Positions 48,880-59,999 of a stretch of DNA of 64,000 nt are shown one piece after another (the first letter of the stretch is position 1; each line of letters begins with the position of its first letter). A model generated the notes under the pieces. It did not search any database and was not told where the DNA came from. It saw only the letters and a program-made list of their open reading frames with translations. A program made the translations under genes and the position numbers. Origin of the DNA: Monoplex corrugatus (taxonomy: Eukaryota > Mollusca > Gastropoda > Littorinimorpha > Ranellidae); assembly GCA_030674185.1 (NCBI GenBank), contig CM060312.1, positions 54,413,668 through 54,477,667 of the forward strand, written 5' to 3'.

Positions 48880-50200
48880 CAAGTGCGCAAAACTGATACA
48901 ACTGCATCGTGCTAGCCTACTGCATATATATCGCATTGATCTGCGAACTGTACTAGATTTTGTACAAGTGTCAATGACAGCTGTCAGTCATTTTGCCACA
49001 CAGGTGACGTAACGCCAGCAGCGATGTATGTATGGCCTCTGTGTGTGTGTGTGTGTGTGTGTGTTTCTTTGTGGATACTTCAGTGACTGAACAATAAAAA
49101 TCTGATTGAAAAACGTCACAAAGATGACGTATAAACTAGAAGGGGGGGGGGGGGGGAAATTTGATAATGACGTGTAAAATAGGGAATGTTGGAATAACAC
49201 TGGGACTCCACCGGTAAGACAACAGTCAGTCAGCACTGTGTAAGGTCATTGGTTTTTCCTGCTTGTTACTACTAGGTCTTACGAACTATTGCTATAACGA
49301 ACACATAACCGTCTCTTTGAATTTCGTTGTAGGCGGACTGCCCTGTAAATATCAACCCTGGTTGCTAAGCAGTCGGCCTTCCCAACATGTGGGAATGGTT
49401 ACTTGGGAGATGGGAATGATTATTTGGGAGAAGGGATGTTACATTGAAGGAATTGTAAGATATTATATTTTTCACATTTTAATAGAATAATCTCATTATG
49501 TACTGGGACCCCTACACTGCCAAAAACATCGAAAACATCGAAAAAGTCCAACGCCATGCAGATCCACTTCCAAATCATGACTTACATAGAAACATACACC
49601 ACTAGAGGGAGGAACTGAGCAAAATTTGGGGGACTCCTTTTTTGAGAACAGGCGGGGTGTGATAGAGTGTCCCAACGATAAGACGTTACCCTCTCTGCTT
49701 TGTGGCAAGATGTGCTGTCATGTATTGATGTAACAACAACGCTGAATCATTTAACAGTATTACGTTTCTTTCAGATTGCAAATCTCAGTATTTTTATTAG
49801 TAGTAGCACTAGCAGTCTTAACAGTTGTACTACTGAAAAGCGATGCACAGACAATACACCCGTTCTCTTATCGGCATGTATCATCTTTAAATTTCCTTGC
49901 TTTCTTCTGAAGTTGGTTGGTCTTGGACAGGCGGGAGTGTGCCACTCTGAAGATTGTCTCCAATTCTGACCTAGAGCTTTAAATCCTGGTTTTGTTGGCG
50001 CCAACTGACTAGTCTAAAAAGCTTTCACCCTCATTTATGTTCCCGTTGAACAGAGTCTGTGCAACAGTAACACGCACCTGTGTTTCATTTTCAGTTAGGC
50101 AGTGACAGGACCCACCTTGCTGCAACACATCTCATTCCCCATTTACTTGTTAAAATCATATAAACTGGAACCAAAAGAAAACACACACACACAAAAACAA
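48880..50200. other. No gene identified
   Basis: It contains a GT run (49041-49062) and a G run (49141-49155). A 55-base phase-compatible candidate exon (49283-49337, minus) is possible but unsupported by content. Confidence 0.45.
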
Positions 50201-50212
50201 ACAAACAAACAA

Positions 50213-50351
50213 ACAAAAAACGCTTATTTAATACAACCAGACAAGACAGGCACAAATTCATATGTGATCTTACGACTACACTTGGCCGAAAATTTGCACC
50301 TGTCTTGTCTGGTTGTATTAAATACGCATTGTGTTGTGTGTGTGTGTGTTG

Positions 50352-50407
<56 letters not shown>

Positions 50408-50450
50408 GCGTGTGCGTGTGTGTTTTCTGTTTGCTTGAACGCGGGCAGTC
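50213..50450. mobile_element. MITE family C, fold-back copy
   Basis: The left arm has CTTATTTAATACAACCAGAC and AAGACAGGCACAAATT. The right arm is the inverse, with AATTTGCACCTGTCTTGTCT and GGTTGTATTAAATACGC. A GT microsatellite follows the right arm, then TTTGCTTGAACGCGGGCAGT, the inverse of 54557-54580. Confidence 0.82.
50336..50422. repeat. GT microsatellite
   Basis: GT repeats with GC-containing units at the 3' side. Confidence 0.97.
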
Positions 50451-51204
50451 ACACTTTGTTTTGGATCACATGAACTGACTCATGATATACATTATTGTCA
50501 TGAGTAATCTCTTCACACATTATTTGTCTGTCTTCATCAAAAAAATTCTCTGACTTTTGAACACTTTTCTTGTTAGTAACTTCCACAGGTTCCTGGGTAA
50601 TATTGCCTCAAAAATTATTTCGTTCATCTTTTAAAAAATGACGCTCACTTATAAACTGCAGCCAACGTAAAAGCTTGTGTCCCACATACACTATGTACAG
50701 TCCATTTGTTTGTTTGTTATTTTTTTTCTTAATATGTATGCATCAGAACTTCCTTTATAAAATGCAGTTTGATCGTAATGCACACTGTTCTTCAACACTA
50801 AACATGGCCATGATGCTTGGAATACCTGTACCCATGTGACGAATAACACATGGGATCAGAATGTCTGCACCTAATTTTATAACCATGAAATGGTTGGGCC
50901 AGGGGTGTCTATAAATTATCAAAATGCTGCGACAATCACTTTTAACTTATGAGGACATTCTATTTATTTAACGACCCTCATACACATCTAAACATAAATA
51001 TGCACACATATATACAGCTAATGACAACAAGAATGATACTTTATTTTCTAGCGGCAGAAGTCAATAGCTAAAAGCTGTATTTTCAAACAACGGATTTTTC
51101 TACCTATATAGTACTGTTTAAAACGGATTTCACGAGTAGTGATTAGGTAAAAGCTGTATTTTCAAACTTGCCATTGTTTACATGCTAGATGTTTTCATGT
51201 TTCC

Positions 51205-51400
51205 ATAAAACAGCCACTGACACGACTTTCAGGATCTTTAACGTGCATATTTGATATTTTCCATGTGTATACACACGAAGAGGGATTAGGCATTGGCATG
51301 TCTGCACATATGTGGACCTGTAAGATTGGAAACATCTCCATCCATCTTCTTTATCCACAAGACGTAGGTGTATAGGCAGATTGCGTCCTAGAACCTTTCG
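51205..51400 (-). mobile_element. tRNA-derived SINE (family A), minus copy
   Basis: AGGATCTTTAACGTGCATAT, GAGGGATTAGGCATTGGCAT and CTGCACATATGTGGACCTG are the inverse of the family A body. Confidence 0.72.
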
Positions 51401-51604
51401 ATCGCTTAACTCAATATTTACCCATGTGAAAGCAGGTGGTCAAGCCAACATACATCATCCTATTTCTAAATCTGGCGAATAGTCATCTACAGACACAGGC
51501 TGATCTTAATCAAATCTTCTAATAACACAGTATGCATGAGCCGACACATGCACGCAGCATTCACACTTGTACTCGCACGCAGACTCGTATGAATCAAAAC
51601 TTAC

Positions 51605-51789
51605 TTTGCGGCTCAGCCAAATTCTCCCTGGATGTTGATTGAATGCGGATGGCCAGACCCCCACCCCCATCTCTTTACCGCTGGGTGTGGTGGATGGCTG
51701 TAACTGTAAAGTGGTTCTGGACAACCCCTGTTCCCCGTTCTGGTTGGACGTTGATGAGGCAGACAGTGATGTTGACCGCTCTTGTTCAT
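51605..51789 (-). CDS. Probable upstream coding exon of the PH-actin gene
   Basis: A pyrimidine-rich acceptor (ending TATTTTCAG) and a consensus donor (AAA/GTAAGT) bound 185 bases. Only one of the three frames is open. It reads a Ser/Thr/Gln-rich stretch followed by GVGVWPSAFNQHPGRIWLSRK-like sequence, similar in composition to the linker at 45730-46037. The exon starts with two bases of a split codon and ends on a codon boundary. The exon at 46037 needs one incoming base, so at least one more exon of length 1 mod 3 must lie between them, or the two belong to different transcripts. No start codon is present in the open frame, so a first exon further upstream is also missing. Confidence 0.45.
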
Positions 51790-51876
51790 CTGAAAATAGA
51801 AAAAGCGAAACTGATCAAGAAATGATGTTAACTTTTTATAGGGACAAAAACCAAACTTTGATCAACACAACAAAAC

Positions 51877-51960
51877 AATAATAATAATAATAATAATAAA
51901 TAATAATAATAAAATAAATATATAAATAATAATAATAAATAATAAAAATAGAATATAAAT
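51877..51960. repeat. AAT microsatellite
   Basis: AAT/AATA repeats in the intron or flank immediately upstream of exon 51605-51789. Confidence 0.93.
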
Positions 51961-52588
51961 AAAAACAAAATAAAACAAGACTTCTCAAAGCATTAAATTA
52001 CTGGAACTAACCAAATGAAAATGTGCTAAAAACTATCAGCAATGTGAAAACAAAAAGATGAACTTATGGGGAATAAATGATGCAAACAATCATGTACCTG
52101 AGTTGAAAAATGGTGAAACTTTCAAACAGTGGGACGGAAGATGGATAAGGAAGCCACAACTGACTAAGTTAAGAAAATAAAAGAGAAACACGGAAAAGGG
52201 GGGTTCCCATTGCTGCCATTGTTACTGCCGTTGTTTTGTTGTGATGCAGTGTCAGTTTTCTCAAAACTGTGTCACTAAATGCATGATTGCAAAGCAAACT
52301 AAATGTACCGATGAACATTATGGCAGAGATGTTGTGTACATGTCAGTGTGCTCTTGGGGGAAAAGGACGGCTTTGAGAGTTCTCCTTTTTTTGTTTGTTC
52401 TTTGTTGGTTTTTCTGTTTAAATCTAATGTATGGATTTAATGTGATCTAATAACTTTGGCCAGTAAGCCCATTCACGAGGAAACTGGGGGTTGGGGGGTG
52501 GGTGGGCTTCATGACATGGGAGCCATATCACAGCAATAAGAAAATTAAGGAGTTGACGCCCATCATTCTAGAATACATGACAGAGATT

Positions 52589-52642
<54 letters not shown>

Positions 52643-53500
52643 GACAGACAGACAAGACAGACAGACAAATATACACACAGACAGACAGAAAGAGTGTGTG
52701 TGTGTGTTGTGTGTGTGTGTGTGTGTGTATGAGTGAGTGAGTGAGTGGTGGTGTGAGTGAGTGAGTGAGTGAGAGGAGAGAGAGGAGAGTGAGAGAGAGA
52801 GAGAGAGAGGAGCATGTGAGCACACACGTGCACGGGTGTGATGGATGTCATCCAAACCACACCATGAAGAATTTTCTTGGCCGTGTAATACGGGTAGATT
52901 TTTATCAATTCAGATGTAACTGGAGCTCGGACTTATGGGCCGAAGAAATACATTAATGTATGAATGTTTTTGACTGGTGTTTAAGCCACACAACCAAAAA
53001 TGGATGTCCATGTCACTAACACATTAAAACCAATTTAGTACAGGCGTTATACCAAACACTGAAATCTCAACTCCACAAATCCATCACAAAAGGAAAAAAA
53101 TTTCTGTTGTGGTTAGCAAGACTAGATCTTTACTCCATTAAAAAAAATTGGGGGGAGGGGAAGGTGGGTACTTTAGCTTTTGTGTTTTTATTTTGTATGA
53201 CGAGAGGCAGTTGGTGCACACCCAGCAATCTCTATTTTTAATCTGTAATATGCATCATTATAGGCAACTGGTGCACAAATAGAATTCTCCTCCCCTTGAA
53301 CGCACATCATCCTCTCTTTATGTGTGTGCCACCCCCTTCCCCAAGCAATACTCTTCCACCCCCAACCCTGAAGTGGAAAAACTGGAGAGGGAGAAGGGAG
53401 GTAGAAAGAGCACATGAACCTACCAGAACCCCATATACATTTTTTGCAAACCCATGACCGACTGTGCGTAATGACGTCATTTATGAACGTCTTTGTGAAT
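51961..53500. other. No gene identified; possible upstream region of the PH-actin gene
   Basis: No first exon could be found. The stretch includes the compound purine/GT microsatellite at 52595-52812. Confidence 0.4.
52595..52812. repeat. GA / ACAG / GT / GAGT compound microsatellite
   Basis: Successive pure blocks of GA, GACA, GT and GAGT, then GA. Confidence 0.95.
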
Positions 53501-53529
53501 TGACGTGTCTTTTCCTTGCACTGCTTCAA

Positions 53530-53900
53530 CCAGGGTATAAAGACTGTAGACAAATTCTGCTACTTCGGCACTACAGTAAGCAGCAATGGATCGCTTGATG
53601 CAGAGATGGCACGGCGCAATTCCAAGGCTAGTTCTGCCTTTGAAGGCTGACCAAGAGATTGTGGCAAAACCATGCCGTTATGCTCACTACCAAGGCTGCT
53701 GTGCACAGAGCTGTAGTCCTGAATGTCCTACTATACTACTGTGAGACCTAAGCTACCTATAAACTTACATTCAACAGAAAATTCCACAAAAGACGCCTGC
53801 ACAAGTTCTGCAACGTCACGTGACAAAACTGAGTATCCAAAGTACAATTTCTGAAAAGTAAAGTTTGCCCACATCTGATAGTCCATTCATCAAATGCAAG
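53530..53900 (+). mobile_element. Non-LTR retrotransposon RT fragment
   Basis: Plus-strand frames give TVDKFCYFGTTVSSNGSLDA and EMARRNSKASSAFEG, then a frame-shifted NHAVMLTTKAAVHRAVVLN and VLLYYCET, then RKFHKRRLHKFCNVT-like blocks. These are the C-Y-L-G-S-x-V, A-x-R-I-x-K-A-x-x-A-F and L-L-Y-x-x-E-T-W segments of LINE reverse transcriptases. Confidence 0.85.
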
Positions 53901-54104
53901 CTACACTGGACAAGACATGTCTAGGCCTTATGAAAGACAACCACATCGACAGTTGCTTCTGCATGGACTACGGAAGCAAGGACACCGTGACAAGGGAAGT
54001 CCATTACAGCGATAAAAGAATACACTGAAAGCCAAATTATCAGATGCCTGACCTTCCACAAAAGAAATGTTGGCAACAGCAGTACACGCAGGGCACAACC
54101 AGAT

Positions 54105-54307
54105 TTAACCCTTTGACTCCCGCTTCCTGTCCACCATCATCCTGCATTGTCAACCATGCTAGCGAAGTGCTCGCAAGCAAAAACTTAAACCCCTCGATTC
54201 CCTCACCTTATCCACCAGCTAACTGCAGGAAGCTGGTGGATAGGATGAGGGAGTCCAAGGGTTAATTTTTGCAGTTGGTTGATAGGTTGTGGGAGTCAAA
54301 GGGTTAA
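54105..54307. mobile_element. TTAA-bounded palindromic MITE, copy 6
   Basis: TTAACCCTTTGACTCCCGC opens and GGAGTCAAAGGGTTAA closes it. This is one of the best-preserved copies, with full inner palindrome and TTAA on both sides. It lies just 3' of a LINE relic. Confidence 0.92.
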
Positions 54308-54554
54308 ACAATGCAGAATAGCTGCTATTCAACCGAAGAGGGACTGATGGAAATAGAACCCAAGACGCCTTTCCACGCGGTGCCTGCAAAAGATCATGTG
54401 CCTCCAGGATTGGTCTTCAATCACACACAAAGACCTACACCAGATGCTGAAGACCAGTATATCTGTCATTGATCAGACTGACGGGAAAGTTAGTCATCAT
54501 CATCAGCAGCAGCCTTATCTTAAACTTTTATCTTTGAGGAATCCAAAAACAAGT

Positions 54555-54720
54555 GTAACTGCCCGCGTTCAAGCAAACGGAACCAGAAAAACAAAACAAA
54601 AACAAAACGAAAAAAAATCAGAACGAGTATTTAACACAACCAGACAAGACAGGCGCAAATTTTCGGCCAAATGGCCTTTATCAAGCGTAGTCGTAAGACC
54701 ACAAACAAACAAACACTAAA
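54555..54720 (+). mobile_element. MITE family C, third copy
   Basis: AACTGCCCGCGTTCAAGCAA, ACGAGTATTTAACACAACCA and GACAAGACAGGCGCAAATTT lead to GGCCAAATGGCCTTTATCAA and GCGTAGTCGTAAGACCACAA. Confidence 0.75.
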
Positions 54721-54971
54721 CACAAAAATTAGGAGAAAAAGACTGAAACTTTCCTGCTGCTTCGTCCAGTGGGAGAAAAGGCTTTCTCTTTATCTTGAGG
54801 TTGGTTTTTCTCTGTGAATGGGTGGCCGATCCTGACAATGACAGTTATTAGGGATGGATCAGAGTTAGATTTGACTGGCATTAGTATTGTGAGACAGAGT
54901 GAAGTCAAGAATTAAGATGGCGGCGGTCACACAGACCCCTTGTTGAAGATGTCTTGCTTGTGTTTTGAACT

Positions 54972-55162
54972 TTAACAATTTGATTCCTGCACCCTGTCCA
55001 CCACATCCTGCACTGTCAACCATGCTAGCAAAGCAAAACATTGTCCTTTTGATTCCTTCACTCTATCTACCAACTTCCTGCAGGAAGCTGGTGGACGGAG
55101 TGAAGGAGTCAAATAGTTAAGTTTTTGCAACTGGTGAATAGGTGCGGGCGTCAAAGGGTTAA
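54972..55162. mobile_element. TTAA-bounded palindromic MITE, copy 7
   Basis: TTAACAATTTGATTCCTGCA opens and GGCGTCAAAGGGTTAA closes it. The internal palindrome around CTTCCTGCAGGAAGC is preserved. It ends about 55 bases upstream of the candidate first exon at 55216. Confidence 0.9.
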
Positions 55163-55215
55163 GTCACTGATACACATTATTCTGTTTTGTAATATTGTTT
55201 GTCTTTGTTATCACG

Positions 55216-55320
55216 TTGAAAATGAATGAAAAGAAATTTAAAGAAAACGGTGTGGAAATCGTCCGACAGCTAATCGGAGGCACATGTGTGGGGCTGCGTT
55301 TTGATAAAAAGCAGCAAGAG
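55216..55320 (+). CDS. Candidate first coding exon of an unidentified plus-strand gene
   Basis: An ATG at 55216 opens a 35-codon segment, MNEKKFKENGVEIVRQLIGG then TCVGLRFDKKQQE, ending at a consensus donor GAG/GTCAGT (a further in-frame ATG lies upstream at 55195). Its codon use and mixed charged/hydrophobic pattern look coding, unlike the surrounding sequence. I do not recognise the protein and could not find a second exon in the microsatellite-rich DNA downstream. It may continue past the window or be a chance frame. Confidence 0.4.
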
Positions 55321-55683
55321 GTCAGTACATATAGACCTACCACAGCATGGAATACAGTCTGGTTTACGTCACATAGCTACTGGGGATCAATCGATCAATG
55401 GGCAGCCAACAGAACAATGTGGCTGTTCCTTTTTCCCATTTTTTTTCCGGGTAGCGGAGACATAGTACACAAGTTGGCCGATCATGTTTGCCAAAGGCCT
55501 TGTACTGGTGACCATATTTCAAACTTTGTTGTTGTTGTTAGAATTGAGGTTTGTTTTTGTTGTTTGTTTGTTTGTTTTTTTTTACTGGTAGTGGCGCACT
55601 GCAGAGTGGTGTGTATGCGTGAATACTCAAACGGATGTTTAATTTCCTTCCCAAAAAATATTTTTTGACACGAATTGGAGCAA

Positions 55684-55705
55684 GAGAGAGAGAGAGGAGA
55701 GAGAG

Positions 55706-55781
<76 letters not shown>

Positions 55782-55803
55782 TGTGGTGTGTGTGTGTGTG
55801 TGT
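55684..55803. repeat. GA then GT microsatellite
   Basis: A GA block followed by about 45 GT repeats. Confidence 0.97.
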
Positions 55804-55899
55804 TGCAGCATGTTTGTATGTCCTTCTGTATATAAAGATGAATGATGTAAGATTTCTGAGCTGTAGTGTATCTGTGTTCTAAGTGAATGAAGTCCATGT

Positions 55900-56260
55900 G
55901 TCCCCTTCAATGAAAACAGTAAACGTGCAAACATGGTAAGGCCTGACTCTGACCTTGACGCAATTTCTGGGTAAAAAAAAAAGAAAAAGAAAAAAAAACA
56001 GCATCAATTTCATTAAACCTAAAGTGTTAAATGTAATAAGACATGGCCCCATAATTTGGGCCATAGTGACCCAAGATGTGATAAGTTCTCAACAAGATTA
56101 ATCTACTGTTTCTGACTTGCACTTTGTGCAAAAAATGACGAAAGTCATGCTGCTTCCGGCTGCAAAAGTTTAATGCAAAAATCAGCCGTTTGGGGGCCAT
56201 AATGATCAATCAAAAATGGGTCACCGGTCAATCTGTTGATGAAGTGGTCAGCGTACAGAC
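55900..56260. other. No gene identified
   Basis: AT-rich stretch without repeats or coding signal. Confidence 0.45.
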
Positions 56261-56269
56261 ATCTATCAT

Positions 56270-56830
56270 CATCAAGTGTCCCTGACGCATGGCGTTGGCC
56301 ATCATGGCCCTCCATATGTATCTATCCCCTGTTGCCGCAAGCACATCTTCACTCTCTCTGTCCTCAGCCACCCTGCAAGTCCGTCAATATTTTCTCCCTG
56401 GGTCTACCTGGTGTTCTCTTTCCCTCTAGCTTTCCCGTTGTGACCAGTTGCTGTAATTACCCTTTCCTCACAAAATGGCCTATAAATGTTGCCTGTCTTT
56501 CTAATCTTCCTTGTGAATGATCTTCTTGGTCGCCTCCATCAAGACTGTCTTGTTTTCTTTGCTGTCCATGGAACTCAACATTCTTCTTAGAAACCACATC
56601 CCGGCTGCCTCAATCTTGTTCTGGCTTTGTTTGCTGACTGTCCACGCCTCACAACCGTATAACATTATCGGTTCTATATAACATTCAAGAACTCTCTTCC
56701 TGATGTTAATAGATAGGCATTTTTTGGTAAGAATGCTTTTCATCTTTTTGAATGCTGTTTTGGTTCGGCCGATTCTGCTGGCTATTTCTGATGTGCATCT
56801 GCCGACTGACATCTATGGAGGTTGTGAATT
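56270..56830 (-). mobile_element. Non-LTR retrotransposon RT, C-terminal part
   Basis: The minus-strand frame reads RCTSEIASRIGRTKTAFKKM, LSINIRKRVLECYIEPIMLY, GCEAWTVSKQ and WFLRRMLSSMDS. Frame-shifted LVTTGKLEGKRTPGRPREKI extends it to about 56270. These are standard endonuclease-reverse transcriptase LINE C-terminal motifs (S-x-I-x-x-R-I, Y-G-C-E-x-W-T, W-x-x-R-R-M, G-x-R-x-x-G-R-P). Confidence 0.92.
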
Positions 56831-57064
56831 CAAGCCCCCATTAAACGGGATGGGTGAGGTGGGAGTGACGTCATCAAGGATTTCTCGGATGAGCAAGTTC
56901 CAGACTCAACACAGAGGTACAATTCATTTAAAAGAAAAAAAATGTCAGTCTGAACGCACGTGGCCAATATTTGGGGCAAAAGAGGGAACACTAATTTTTC
57001 TACCATTTAAGGACGGACATACACGTGTACAACATCTGGTGCAGAGATTAACCAAAACGATGAG

Positions 57065-57290
57065 ATTTTAGGTACTTGGAGTGTGTTTATGGAGGACCCC
57101 TCGCATTCAGACCGTTCCATGTGCGCTCTACTCAAATCTGCCCGCAATAATGTGGCACTGTCTGAGCCGGTGGCAAACTCTATGCGCTGGGAAGGCCTTG
57201 AAATGGGGCTGGGGGGGGGGGGGGGGGGGGGGAGGAGGAGAAAGGACCTATGAAACACTAAGCTGACATTCTAGAATGACGGAAACATTA
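57065..57290 (-). mobile_element. SINE family B, minus copy
   Basis: CATGTGCGCTCTACTCAAAT, CTGCCCGCAATAATGTGGCA and AAAGGACCTATGAAACACTA align with 22595-22790. A 22-base G run (57211-57232) interrupts it. Confidence 0.7.
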
Positions 57291-57554
57291 ATTTTAGGAA
57301 GCGAACAGGCCAGTTTGCATGTTGTGGGGTAGGACTGAACTCAAGATATCAGATTTCAGATACATGTCACAAACTGGCACGGCCGATGCGTGGACCACGT
57401 TTCTCAAGTAAGTGAAACCGGATCTTAATTACAAAAAGATAAAAACAATGTTAGCACGGTTTGACCATCTAAAAGCAACGTAAGAACGGTTAGACCATCT
57501 TGTTTGCTTTTCCAATACATACATACACGCGCACACGCTTGCACACAAACACAC

Positions 57555-57556
57555 AG

Positions 57557-57606
<50 letters not shown>

Positions 57607-57694
57607 CACACACACACAACACACACACACACACCGCAACACACACACACACACACACACACGCATTCACAACACACACACACCACACACACAC

Positions 57695-57728
<34 letters not shown>
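57555..57728. repeat. CT then CA microsatellite
   Basis: CT block followed by CA repeats with small interruptions; the inverse arrangement of the GA/GT blocks elsewhere. Confidence 0.96.
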
Positions 57729-57732
<4 letters not shown>

Positions 57733-58108
57733 TAAACGACACGGTACTCTCTGTATTGATTGATCAAACAATATATTGCTCTACGTTCACACAAGGCGAG
57801 AAAATGTATGTACACAAGCAAACACAGAGAAAGCACAGCAAACATTTAAGACCATAATTCGTCATGAAATATTCAAAAGGGAAGAAATCATGACTCGTGA
57901 TCGTAGTCAGAGACTGCAAACACTATTCTGCTGCCATGTAATTAACATGTATGCAGTTTCCTCATGCTTGTTTTCTGCCGGGCCCGAGACCTGAATGTCC
58001 TGTCTGTAACTCTTAAGTTACCCTTGACAAATTTCAACACAAAATTCACGCGTGAAAAATATGTAACAAGTATGCGTAAACATATCTCGACACAAAAGCC
58101 TATGTGTG

Positions 58109-58151
<43 letters not shown>
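58109..58151. repeat. 43-base A run
   Basis: Uninterrupted A tract followed by CA repeats. It may be the poly(A) tail of a retroposed sequence, but no source could be seen. Confidence 0.95.
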
Positions 58152-58153
<2 letters not shown>

Positions 58154-58227
58154 ACACACGCACACACACACAGAGAAAAAATGCGCACATGCCACGATGT
58201 CAATGAGAATTTCCTGTAACCGTCACA

Positions 58228-58490
58228 GAGAGAGAGAGGGGGGGGGGGGAAGAGAGAGAGAGAGAGAGGAAAGAGAGAGAGGGAAGAGAGAGAGAAACAG
58301 GAGAGAGAGAGAAACGGGAGAGAGGGAGAGAGAGAGAGAGAGAGAGAGTGTGTGTGTGTGTGTGTGTGTGGTGTATGTGTGTGTGTGTGTGTGGTGTGTG
58401 TGTGTGTGTGTGTATGTATATGTGTGTGTTCGCGCACGAGTATGTATGTGTGTGCGTGCGTGCGGGCGCGTGCGAGCGCGTGCGTACATG
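58228..58490. repeat. GA then GT compound microsatellite
   Basis: GA/GGGA blocks, then GT, then GC-rich GTGCGT units. Confidence 0.96.
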
Positions 58491-58649
58491 TGGGTAACTG
58501 TGATCTTGGAAATGAATTGGAAATGTCTCACAACTTTGCTGCCGTGTTACCAGTAGGCCCCCTATACTTTGTCATGCAAACGTAATTACTTGATGAAGAG
58601 GCAGAAAAAGAAATCGTAAGTGTTCTACATGACTGCAAGCTTACAGCTT

Positions 58650-59125
58650 ATGCCACAGTCAGTTTGGAACTCAACTGGTTTCAGCACCATGATGAAACGC
58701 TGGAGTCGTGGTTTCGATCCACAGTTGAATCACAGGTGGTTGTTGTTGTTGCTGTTGTTGCTGCTGCTGCTGTTGTGTTAGTGGTTATTAGATCAGTTGG
58801 TTAGAGCGCCATGCCGATAATGCAGTGGTCACGGGTTCGATTCTCAGATGGCTCACAGGGGTTCGATCCTCAGGCGGGCAACAGTTGTGAGAGTGCCATG
58901 GTAGTAATGCCAGAATCAAGGGTTTGGCCATCAGGCGGACCACAGTTTTTGGACCCCGTTAGCTCACAGTAGGTTAGTCTGTCATTCTGATTTGACACAG
59001 GTTGTGGGTTCAACCTCGTGGCTGGCCACACAGGTTTTTGTTTGTTTGTTTGAATTTTTTTTATGCAAGCTAGCTGGCTCTTTTGATAGAGCCATGGACT
59101 CGTAGTCTCGAGTTCAATCCCAGCC
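58650..59125 (+). repeat. Cluster of tRNA-like SINE heads
   Basis: B-box-like sites occur at about 58709 (GTGGTTTCGATCCAC), 58829 (ACGGGTTCGATTCTC), 58859 (GGGTTCGATCCTC), 59005 (TGTGGGTTCAACCTC) and 59107 (TCGAGTTCAATCCCAG). A-box-like arms lie upstream of some (ATCAGTTGGTTAGAGCGCC at about 58791; TAGCTGGCTCTTTTGATAGAG at about 59078). None folds into an evident complete tRNA. Confidence 0.6.
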
Positions 59126-59405
59126 CGCAACATAAAAACTCTCCTCTTCTCTGCCCATCTTAATGCTTCCATCATTCTGGTGGTGTCAGCCTAGTATTTC
59201 ATAGGTCGTGCCCCCCCACCCCCTCTCTTCTCCCAATTTTCCCCATTTCACGACTTTGTACCATCGCATGAGGTTTTGTGCCGGCTCAAATGGTCTAGCT
59301 GTTAACTGCTGGCAGATTTGGGTGGAGACCATATGGAATAACCTAGGTGCGATGAATCATTCGTGAACGACCGCCAGAGTCCACCACAAAGCATCAGTGA
59401 CGTCA
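59068..59405 (+). mobile_element. SINE family B, near full length
   Basis: A tRNA-like head (59068-59125) is followed by CATCATTCTGGTGGTGTCAG, CCTAGTATTTCATAGGTC, a C/T-rich section, GCCGGCTCAAATGGTCTAGC and TGGCAGATTTGGGTGGAGAC. It serves as the reference for the other family B copies. Confidence 0.75.
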
Positions 59406-59748
59406 GTGCACGTGGAATTTATTCCGAGCGCTGAGACGTTATCTTGAGAAACTGAAAACGAAACTGACAGGCAAAAGGCAGGTCAAAACTGAGCAGCAGC
59501 CGCGTGAATTTAACGCCAACAGTCAGTCGCCTGACCTTGCTAACGGCTAAATGGCAGCAACAGCGCCTGAACGATCAATAACAACCTGACAAGCATAATC
59601 AAGACCCCTGGCGTCCTTGCCGTTAGGCCTCATGAAATGTTTGTTTACCTTGTCTTCAACTTCAACGATGGATGGATGACTGGTGGGATCACGAATAGCA
59701 GTGTTAATTAGAAAAAGGAAAAATAAAAAACGTTTCTCTCCGCACGAA

Positions 59749-59837
59749 GGGGGGGGGGGGGGGTGAGAGAGAGAGAGGCAGACAGACAGACACAGAGAGA
59801 AAGAGAGATAGACAAAGAGAGACAGAGACAGAGAGTG

Positions 59838-59895
<58 letters not shown>

Positions 59896-59948
59896 TGAGA
59901 CAGACTGAGAGACGGAGAGAGGGAGAGGGAGGGGAGAGAGACAGAGAC

Positions 59949-59989
<41 letters not shown>

Positions 59990-59992
59990 GAA
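59749..59992. repeat. GA / GACA microsatellite
   Basis: Alternating GA and CAGA blocks after a G run, ending in about ten CAGA units. Confidence 0.96.
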
Positions 59993-59999
59993 CTAGACA

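Noticed and set aside
53188..53553. 121-codon minus-strand frame as a possible first exon of the PH-actin gene
   Set aside because: No donor with the required phase was found. Part of it lies opposite a LINE relic that reads on the plus strand.
57425..57857. Open frames of 100-140 codons rich in His-Thr, Cys-Val or Arg-Glu
   Set aside because: They are translations of CA/GT/CT/GA microsatellites, as are those at 26673-26955, 48098-48420, 52528-52908, 55482-55934, 58018-58556, 59547-60032 and 61101-62138.
58790..58850. Possible true tRNA gene (A-box and B-box-like sites)
   Set aside because: I could not form an acceptor stem or a complete cloverleaf. The context is a SINE cluster.
59640..59700. 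Minus-strand segment reading AIRDPTSHPSIVEVEDK before a GTAAAC donor
   Set aside because: It ends in phase 0 and does not match the next known exon. The acceptor is uncertain and there is no recognisable homology.
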